Assembly (NCBI GenBank): GCA_938007965.1
Contig: CALLMH010000055.1
Location: 1-38,894, forward strand
Reading direction: 5' to 3'
DNA length: 38,894 nt
Source of the DNA: an uncultured Saprospiraceae bacterium
GTDB taxonomy: Bacteria > Bacteroidota > Bacteroidia > Chitinophagales > Saprospiraceae
Shown in pieces: positions 33,336 through 38,894 of the stretch. The notes under the pieces were generated by a model. That model was not told the origin of the DNA. It saw only the letters and a list, made by a program, of their open reading frames with translations, and did no database searches. Every line of letters starts with the position of its first letter. Position 1 is the first letter of the stretch. The position numbers and the translations under genes are program-made.

Positions 33336-34205
33336 CTAAACTGCACCTCCGAATGCTTTTTTCAAATTGAAAAAAGAAGACCTCTTAAATTGTATATCTC
33401 CCACGGGCTCTAAATCGAATCCCATTTCTTGCAGATCATTCACATTGTGAAAAGTCTCTACTCTCGATGCTTTTTCAGAATTATTACGGAATATAAGATC
33501 GAAAATAAGCTGCCTGTATTTTTTCTCTCCATTGGTAAATGAAAGTAACTCTGAGATGGAACTCGGAGTCCCGAGAAAGAAACTGATGGCTAGGATCTCA
33601 CCTGTGGCCTTATCTTCTATCCCGTTGGAGAATCCTACTCCTCTGTGCATCGCATTGTACATGATACGCATGAGCGCATTTTTATAATCTTTACTCTCCT
33701 TGAGTAATCCTACGATAACCTCGGGTTTTTTACCAGACATGATTTTGATCTTTTCGAAGCCATTCCCATATAAATTATCAAGCAGTTCGTCGCTATAGGT
33801 TTTAGAAAGATCATCATATTTCTTCCCACCTGAGAAGACTGATTTTTGTCTTGACTTATGATTATAGGCAGTCAAGTGAGACGAACTTACACGACTATTA
33901 ATTGGGTACAGACTACTCTTATTGTGTTTTTCTAGGAGTGGCATAATTTCATCCATCCTGTGTTTATTGAGCAAATTGACAGAGTATGGACCTAGCTCCT
34001 TCAGAAGTCTATATTGATAGGGCTTTATAGGCTCTAGGATCACAGGCACCACTGTCTCATAGTCATTTTCTACGATGGCACCCCACTCACTGAGGACCGC
34101 CTTGAGATACCAATGATATCCTTGTATATTTCCATTATTGGCATAGTGAACGGTTCCGTTCCATTTATTCTTCTCTATTTCTTCGAATGGGATATATCTA
34201 AACAT
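33336..34205 (-). CDS. FemAB/GNAT-like protein of unknown substrate
   Basis: The 289-residue protein begins with the pattern W-x(n)-NGNIQGYHWYL-x(n)-W-x(n)-NDYETVVPVI (15-56). This recalls a Bacteroidota family with two GNAT-like folds related to FemAB peptidyltransferases. The C-terminal half includes GEILAISFFLGTPSSISELLSFTNGEKK, a plausible acceptor or cofactor strand pair. No catalytic residues can be assigned. There is no signal peptide. It is transcribed in the same direction as its neighbours but is separated by over 100 bp from each, so an operon is uncertain. Confidence 0.6.
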   Translation of the reverse strand: MFRYIPFEEIEKNKWNGTVHYANNGNIQGYHWYLKAVLSEWGAIVENDYETVVPVILEPIKPYQYRLLKELGPYSVNLLNKHRMDEIMPLLEKHNKSSLYPINSRVSSSHLTAYNHKSRQKSVFSGGKKYDDLSKTYSDELLDNLYGNGFEKIKIMSGKKPEVIVGLLKESKDYKNALMRIMYNAMHRGVGFSNGIEDKATGEILAISFFLGTPSSISELLSFTNGEKKYRQLIFDLIFRNNSEKASRVETFHNVNDLQEMGFDLEPVGDIQFKRSSFFNLKKAFGGAV

Positions 34206-34307
34206 ATAGTGCGTCTTGTGATTCTATACAAGAAATAGAAAATATCGCTATTTTGTTTTGAATTCGAATAAAAGTGAAATGCAATTTATCGAGGCGCTCA
34301 TTCGAGC

Positions 34308-35018
34308 TTAATTTCTTAACCAAGAAGTGGCTAGTGCTTTTTCTTGGGCACAATCTATACCGTATCCGCCTATGATAGCTCTGAATTTACCTTTAGTATA
34401 TTCTCTGACCTTGGTTTTCCTTCTCCCTTTTTGTTGGAACGAAGTGATTTTGATCTCACCTATGATGGTATCTCCTATTTCGTAATATCTTTTATTGAGA
34501 TTGAGCTTCGTATTCATTATTTCACTTCGTGGAGACTTACGTACTTCTTGACTGCCATCAAATGTAGTCACTGTACGGTATTCTTCTCCCCAATGTATAA
34601 TCTCAGCATGGTGAATATCATTATGTACCTTGACATTGATGATCTTATTATTGGCTACACTTCGCCTGAGATTCTGTGTACTAAATGATACGATTACTGT
34701 ATCTTCTAGGATAGATGCTGTACAATTCTGAAACTTATAAAATTGCGCATGACACCTATTGGGGAGTGTACGCTCTAGAGTCACATCACTCATGCCGAAA
34801 GCAGCGGTCATCGCACAGTAATCACTAGTACCATTCTCTATAAGCCTAGTGTATAAGATAGAATCCATTGAGAAGCTTTCGCTCCCAGCATCGGGTGCAA
34901 ATAAGTGATTGGTCTTCTCTGAAATTCGTATTTTTGAAGTTTCTCCATGCCACGGTCTATCTGACACGCACGAAACGAAACAGATAGAACACAATGATAT
35001 ATACATGATAACTTTCAA
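34308..35018 (-). CDS. Hypothetical lipoprotein
   Basis: The 236-residue protein begins with a lipoprotein signal (MKVIMYISLCSICFVSC, lipidated cysteine at residue 17). The mature part has no domain that I recognise. It contains strand-like stretches (TVIVSFSTQNLRR, IIGEIKITSFQQKGRRKTKVREYTKGKFRAII) and ends with CAQEKALATSWLRN. An envelope location is predicted. It is divergent from miaB, with a 507-bp gap between them. Confidence 0.7.
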   Translation of the reverse strand: MKVIMYISLCSICFVSCVSDRPWHGETSKIRISEKTNHLFAPDAGSESFSMDSILYTRLIENGTSDYCAMTAAFGMSDVTLERTLPNRCHAQFYKFQNCTASILEDTVIVSFSTQNLRRSVANNKIINVKVHNDIHHAEIIHWGEEYRTVTTFDGSQEVRKSPRSEIMNTKLNLNKRYYEIGDTIIGEIKITSFQQKGRRKTKVREYTKGKFRAIIGGYGIDCAQEKALATSWLRN

Positions 35019-35212
35019 TACAATCAGATTTATGATAAAGACCTGATGAAACCCTAAAGCGTTGCTTTTGACCGCAGAATATGGATGTATATTTTTTGCA
35101 ATAATATGTGCAGGAATGATCCCAGTTTCACCTCAAGGATAAAGGGTGAGGTATCTATGCACATCATCTGAATATTACAAAATCAATGATTACCAAAAAC
35201 ACCCCTGCCAAT

Positions 35213-35246
35213 TTGTCATCTAATACACATTTTTATAATACCTTTG
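35213..35246 (+). promoter_or_regulatory. Promoter upstream of the miaB leader
   Basis: TTG at 35213-35215 and TACCTTTG at 35239-35246 are separated by 23 bases, the same spacing as the topA promoter. Transcription would begin near 35252, leaving a leader of about 275 nt before miaB or producing a separate small RNA. Confidence 0.55.
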
Positions 35247-35252
35247 CATTTC

Positions 35253-35455
35253 GATTAGTTATGAAGAGATTTGAGAACATGATGTCGATTCCTTTGTAAG
35301 CCTTTGAAACGCAATATTTCAGCTTTTTTTTTAGACTCACAGCCAAAAGCTCTTCCGTAAAATACGGCTATGAATCTCGAGAACAGCTTCATGTTGAATT
35401 TCAAGTATTGAAATCCCGCAGGCAGCTTCGGGGCACTTACAAATCGATTTTAATC
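35253..35455 (+). ncRNA. Candidate structured RNA or long leader before miaB
   Basis: Starting a few bases after a good promoter, the segment can close on itself. GATTA (35253-35257) pairs with TAATC (35451-35455), TCGA (35285-35288) with TCGA (35444-35447), and TTTGTAAG (35293-35300) with CTTACAAA (35436-35443). Inside are hairpins CCGTA-AAA-TACGG (35355-35367) and ATTTCAA-GTA-TTGAAAT (35398-35414). It lacks the signature sequences of tmRNA, RNase P RNA and SRP RNA. A 6S-like RNA or a cis-acting leader is possible; neither can be decided here. Confidence 0.4.
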
Positions 35456-35525
35456 ACTAGTTGTTAGACGACTTCTATGATAGAGACCTATCGCTACTCG
35501 AAGAGTAATAAATAAAATATATACG

Positions 35526-36956
35526 ATGTACAACGACAATCCTACTATAGCAGACTTAGAGAAAACAGTAGATGAGAGTAAACAGGGTGAAGTCTTTTTT
35601 GATACGGGGAATATCCCAGGTCAGAAGTCATTCTATATCGAAAGTTATGGATGTCAGATGAACTTCAGTGACAGTGAGATCGTAGCGTCGATCCTTGCAG
35701 AATCTGGATATGGTCCTACCAAAAACATGGAAGCAGCAGACCTAATCTTGATCAATACTTGCTCGATAAGAGAAAAAGCAGAATACAATGTCCGTCGAAG
35801 ATTAGGCGTATTCAACAGGGTAAAGCGCGAGAGACCAGAAGTAATGATCGGCATCTTGGGCTGTATGGCCGAAAGACTAAAATCAAAATTACTCGAAGAA
35901 GAAAAATTAGTCGATCTAGTAGTCGGTCCTGATGCATATCGTGATATCCCAAATCTGATATCAGCGGCCGAAGAAGGGGATCAATCCATCAATGTACTCC
36001 TCAGTAGAGAAGAAACATACGCCGAAATCTCTCCTATGAGATTGGGGACGAATGGAGTATCTGCATTTATCTCTATCATGAGAGGATGTGATAATATGTG
36101 CTCATTTTGTGTAGTGCCATTTACAAGAGGAAGAGAAAGATCGAGAAGTGCATTCTCTATCATCGCTGAGGCTACAGATCTAGTAAATGAAGGTTATAAA
36201 GAAGTAACGCTGCTTGGGCAGAATGTAGATTCTTATAAATGGGAAAATCCCGAGACGAACGAGAAGGTCACATTCGCACAATTACTGGAGATGGTGGCAC
36301 TGGTAGACCCCACGATGAGAGTGCGATTCTCTACTTCGCATCCTAAAGACATCACCGACGAAGTACTATACACAATCGCCAAATATGAGAATATCTGTAA
36401 CTACATCCACCTGCCTGTACAATCTGGAAACAGTAGAATCCTAAAAAAGATGAATCGTACATACACGAGAGAGTGGTACAAAGAGAGAGTCGATGCTATC
36501 TACAGGATCATTCCCGATTGTGCTATTTCGGCTGATATCATCACTGGATTTTGTAGTGAGACAGAGGAGGAGCATCTCGAAACATTGAGTATCATGGAAT
36601 ACACAAAATATACCATGTCATATATGTTTTTCTATAGTGAAAGACCGGGTACTCTAGCCGCAAAGAAATATGAGGATGACATCCCACTTGACGTGAAGAA
36701 AAGAAGACTAGCTGAAGTAATAGAAGTGCAAAATAGACTCTCGCTAGAGTCCAACAAACTAGATGTAGGTAAGACTTTCAAAGTACTTATAGAAGGTAAC
36801 AGTAAAAAATCAGATCAGCACTGGAAAGGCAAGAATGATCAATTCAAAATGATGATCTTCCCTAAAACTGGAGATTACAAGCCCGGCGATTATGTGATGG
36901 TAAGAGTAGACGAAGTGAATCAGGCAACACTCAAGGGTGAGATTGTAGAGGCTTAA
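35526..36956 (+). CDS. miaB: tRNA-2-methylthio-N6-dimethylallyladenosine synthase
   Basis: This 476-residue radical SAM methylthiotransferase adds a methylthio group to i6A37 of tRNAs. The N-terminal UPF0004 domain carries C43 ([11 protein letters not shown]), C79 (NTCSIREKA) and C113 (LGCMAERL). The radical SAM cluster cysteines are C188, C192 and C195 in [23 protein letters not shown], the usual MiaB signature. A TRAM domain occupies about the last 60 residues. The N terminus has a short extension before the first domain, common in this phylum. The start codon follows a long non-coding leader. The gene is followed by a sigma-54 activator gene and lptE, an order often seen in Bacteroidota. 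Confidence 0.97.
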   Translation: MYNDNPTIADLEKTVDESKQGEVFFDTGNIPGQKSFYIESYGCQMNFSDSEIVASILAESGYGPTKNMEAADLILINTCSIREKAEYNVRRRLGVFNRVKRERPEVMIGILGCMAERLKSKLLEEEKLVDLVVGPDAYRDIPNLISAAEEGDQSINVLLSREETYAEISPMRLGTNGVSAFISIMRGCDNMCSFCVVPFTRGRERSRSAFSIIAEATDLVNEGYKEVTLLGQNVDSYKWENPETNEKVTFAQLLEMVALVDPTMRVRFSTSHPKDITDEVLYTIAKYENICNYIHLPVQSGNSRILKKMNRTYTREWYKERVDAIYRIIPDCAISADIITGFCSETEEEHLETLSIMEYTKYTMSYMFFYSERPGTLAAKKYEDDIPLDVKKRRLAEVIEVQNRLSLESNKLDVGKTFKVLIEGNSKKSDQHWKGKNDQFKMMIFPKTGDYKPGDYVMVRVDEVNQATLKGEIVEA

Positions 36957-37039
36957 GCGCTACTCAATCCTATCGTATACTTTATCGAGTAAAAACTGGA
37001 TAAACTAAATCATCAATTCGTCAATTAAAACATAACAAA

Positions 37040-38329
37040 ATGACCTTACAGGGTATAAAACAAAGATTTGGAATCGTAGGTAGATCTGAAACGCTAGATA
37101 GAGCACTCAGTACAGCTATACGAGTATCGAATACAGATCTTACTGTTTTGATTCGTGGTGAAAGTGGTGTCGGTAAGGAAGTATTCTCAAAAATCATCCA
37201 TGAACTAAGTAAAAGAAAACACAATAAATTCATAGCTCTAAACTGTGGAGCCCTGCCAGAAGGAACGATCAACTCTGAGTTATTTGGTCATGAGAAAGGA
37301 TCATTTACTGGAGCGAGTGCCGATAGAAGTGGATATTTCGAAACTCTTGATGGTGGTACTATCTTCTTAGATGAGATCGGTGAGATGCCGCTGGATACAC
37401 AATCTTACTTGCTCCGAGTTTTAGAATCTGGAGAATTCATAAAAGTAGGTGCGAGTAAAACACTAAAGACGGATGTGAGAATCGTAGCCGCTACCAATGT
37501 AGATCTTGAAGAATTAATCAAAAGTGGCAAATTCAGAGAAGACCTTTACTATAGATTGAATACCGTACCGATCAATGTGCCCGCACTCCATGAAAGGAGA
37601 GAAGATATCTATATGCTATTCAGAAGATTTGCAATAGACTTCTCAGAAAAGTATAGATCAGAATCCGTAGTACTCGATGAGCGTGCTCAGATGATCATAG
37701 AAAACTATAGATGGCCAGGAAACATCAGAGAACTAAAAAATCTCGTAGAACAACTCTCTGTGATGTCGGACAAGCCACTAATCGATGCGGAGGCGCTACT
37801 AGATATAGCACCGAGATTGATCAAGAGAAACCTGCCTGCGCTCGCTGATCAACCTGATAAAAATAGCACATCAGGATTTCAAGAAAGAGAATTGCTCTTC
37901 AAGTTCCTACTGGAGATGAAGACTGATCTCAATGATCTAAAGTCTCTCGTATACGAACTGATCAATAATAATGACCTCTCTGTACCTGACATGCAAAGAC
38001 TCAGCAAATCAACCGACTCTCTAGACCGATATATGAGATCTGGAAAACAAAACACAGCTCCTCAGAGACAAGATGAGAACCAATACTACAACGATGAGGA
38101 CAGTGATGATATCATGACACGTCCTATCATACTCGATCACGAAAGAAGATCAGAATATGATAATACAGAAATAGTAGAAGAAAATCTATCCCTAGAATCC
38201 ATGGAAAAAGATATGATCGGGAAAGCACTCAAAAAACATAGAGGGAGAAGAAAAGATGCAGCAGAAGAACTAGGAATATCCGAAAGAACGCTATACAGAA
38301 AAATCAAACAATACGAAATCGACGAATAA
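37040..38329 (+). CDS. Sigma-54-dependent transcriptional activator without receiver domain
   Basis: The 429-residue protein starts almost directly with an AAA+ domain. Walker A is GESGVGKE (40-47), the sigma-54 contact loop GSFTGA (87-92), Walker B GGTIFLDEIGEM (105-116), and the arginine-finger region FREDLYYRL (165-173). The usual loop is GAFTGA; here the second residue is serine. WPGNIRELKNLVEQ (225-238) ends the AAA+ part. A variable linker with acidic stretches follows, then a Fis-type helix-turn-helix (about 390-426, KDAAEELGISERTLYRKIKQY). There is no receiver, GAF or PAS domain, so activity may be set by level or by partner proteins. It lies 83 bp after miaB and 48 bp before lptE, suggesting a role in envelope stress or LPS export. 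Confidence 0.92.
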   Translation: MTLQGIKQRFGIVGRSETLDRALSTAIRVSNTDLTVLIRGESGVGKEVFSKIIHELSKRKHNKFIALNCGALPEGTINSELFGHEKGSFTGASADRSGYFETLDGGTIFLDEIGEMPLDTQSYLLRVLESGEFIKVGASKTLKTDVRIVAATNVDLEELIKSGKFREDLYYRLNTVPINVPALHERREDIYMLFRRFAIDFSEKYRSESVVLDERAQMIIENYRWPGNIRELKNLVEQLSVMSDKPLIDAEALLDIAPRLIKRNLPALADQPDKNSTSGFQERELLFKFLLEMKTDLNDLKSLVYELINNNDLSVPDMQRLSKSTDSLDRYMRSGKQNTAPQRQDENQYYNDEDSDDIMTRPIILDHERRSEYDNTEIVEENLSLESMEKDMIGKALKKHRGRRKDAAEELGISERTLYRKIKQYEIDE

Positions 38330-38377
38330 GTAGATATACTATACGTGCAAAGTCATAATCTCAATCGTTAAATACAT

Positions 38378-38881
38378 ATGACGAAAATATTGAAGTACAT
38401 ATCAAGTTTCATATTTACCATTATCATTTTTACAGGGTGCTATTCATTTAAAGGGATTAGTATACCAGCAGATGTGAAGACATTCTATGTGCAACAAGTC
38501 AAATTGACTGATTTCAAAGCTCCGCCAGATACACCAGAGCGATTTATGGAACAGATCAGACAGAAGGTACGGAGCCAATCCAGCTTGACATGGAATGAAA
38601 ACGATCCCGATGTAGAGTTCGACTGTACCGTCACTGGATTCAATGTAACCAACGAGGGAAATAGCCAGGGCAATCAGGTGTCTCTAAATAAACTAACTAT
38701 CGTGGTCAATGTAGACTATATCAACAATCGAAATGAAGATGACAACTGGAACAAATCATTTTCATTTGGCTTACCATTCGATCCAGCATTGGAGCTACAA
38801 GATGTTCAAGATGATTTTATAGAAGATATCTTTGATCAGATTTCTGAGAATGTATTCAATGATGCATTCACAAATTGGTAA
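38378..38881 (+). CDS. lptE: LPS-assembly lipoprotein LptE
   Basis: The 167-residue protein has a lipoprotein signal (FIFTIIIFTGC, Cys21) followed by YSFKGISIPADVKTFYVQQV, the typical opening of Bacteroidota LptE. The rest alternates strands and helices (LTWNENDPDVEFDCTVTGFNV, a central LNKLTIVVNVDYIN strand, and a C-terminal helix FIEDIFDQISENVFNDAF). LptE plugs the LptD barrel and helps place LPS in the outer leaflet. Its position after the sigma-54 activator is conserved in the phylum; secG often follows. The window ends 13 bp after the stop codon. Confidence 0.9.
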   Translation: MTKILKYISSFIFTIIIFTGCYSFKGISIPADVKTFYVQQVKLTDFKAPPDTPERFMEQIRQKVRSQSSLTWNENDPDVEFDCTVTGFNVTNEGNSQGNQVSLNKLTIVVNVDYINNRNEDDNWNKSFSFGLPFDPALELQDVQDDFIEDIFDQISENVFNDAFTNW

Positions 38882-38894
38882 CGGACAGTTTCCC

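Noticed and set aside
1-38894. CRISPR array, tRNA, rRNA, prophage or intact insertion sequence
   Set aside because: I saw no regularly spaced short repeats, no tRNA T-loop patterns and no transposase or phage structural genes in the window.

Overview
The window looks like a chromosomal segment of a Bacteroidota bacterium, most likely a marine relative of the Saprospiria; the phylum is well supported, the class is inference. Supporting signs are AT-rich DNA, three proteins with type IX secretion (T9SS) C-terminal sorting domains, Bacteroidota-type promoters (TTG, a 20-23 nt gap, TAnnTTTG), start codons without Shine-Dalgarno sequences, and the gene order miaB / sigma-54 activator / lptE. I saw no tRNA, rRNA, CRISPR array, prophage or intact transposase.

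Bases 1-4800 are accessory DNA. A truncated T9SS-secreted protein gene is followed by a hipBA toxin-antitoxin pair and a ParD/RelB-RelE/ParE pair. Each of these three units is followed on the minus strand by a copy of the 3' end (domains V and VI) of a group II intron, at about 1214-1335, 3405-3527 and 4443-4536. The first copy still folds into a textbook domain V; the others are decayed. The second supplies the stop codon of hipA. A fourth, 29-nt tail lies at 14386-14414.

Bases 4800-20200 hold surface and scavenging functions: a two-domain fasciclin lipoprotein, an ArgE-type deacetylase, a PL6 alginate/chondroitin lyase with a T9SS tail, a DUF4272 protein with a small partner, a 1004-residue lipoprotein joining ThuA, sugar dehydrogenase, PKD and cytochrome c modules, a lipoprotein sulfatase, and a 1343-residue secreted protein made of twelve cysteine-bounded acidic repeats. 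Together they suggest breakdown of sulfated or uronate-rich algal polysaccharide, although no SusC/SusD pair is visible.

Bases 20250-38894 are mostly housekeeping: bioY, a YdeI-family gene, topA, gcvT flanked by two paralogous GbsR/MarR regulators, a TIGR01777 epimerase, a Fur-family regulator, a divergent Gfo/Idh/MocA protein, lipA, an exported pirin, a FemAB-like protein, small envelope proteins, then miaB, a sigma-54 activator and lptE. The second GbsR-type regulator has a perfect 20-bp palindrome over its own promoter, and a near copy precedes the next gene, so a small autoregulated circuit can be read directly from the DNA. A 280-nt structured leader lies upstream of miaB.
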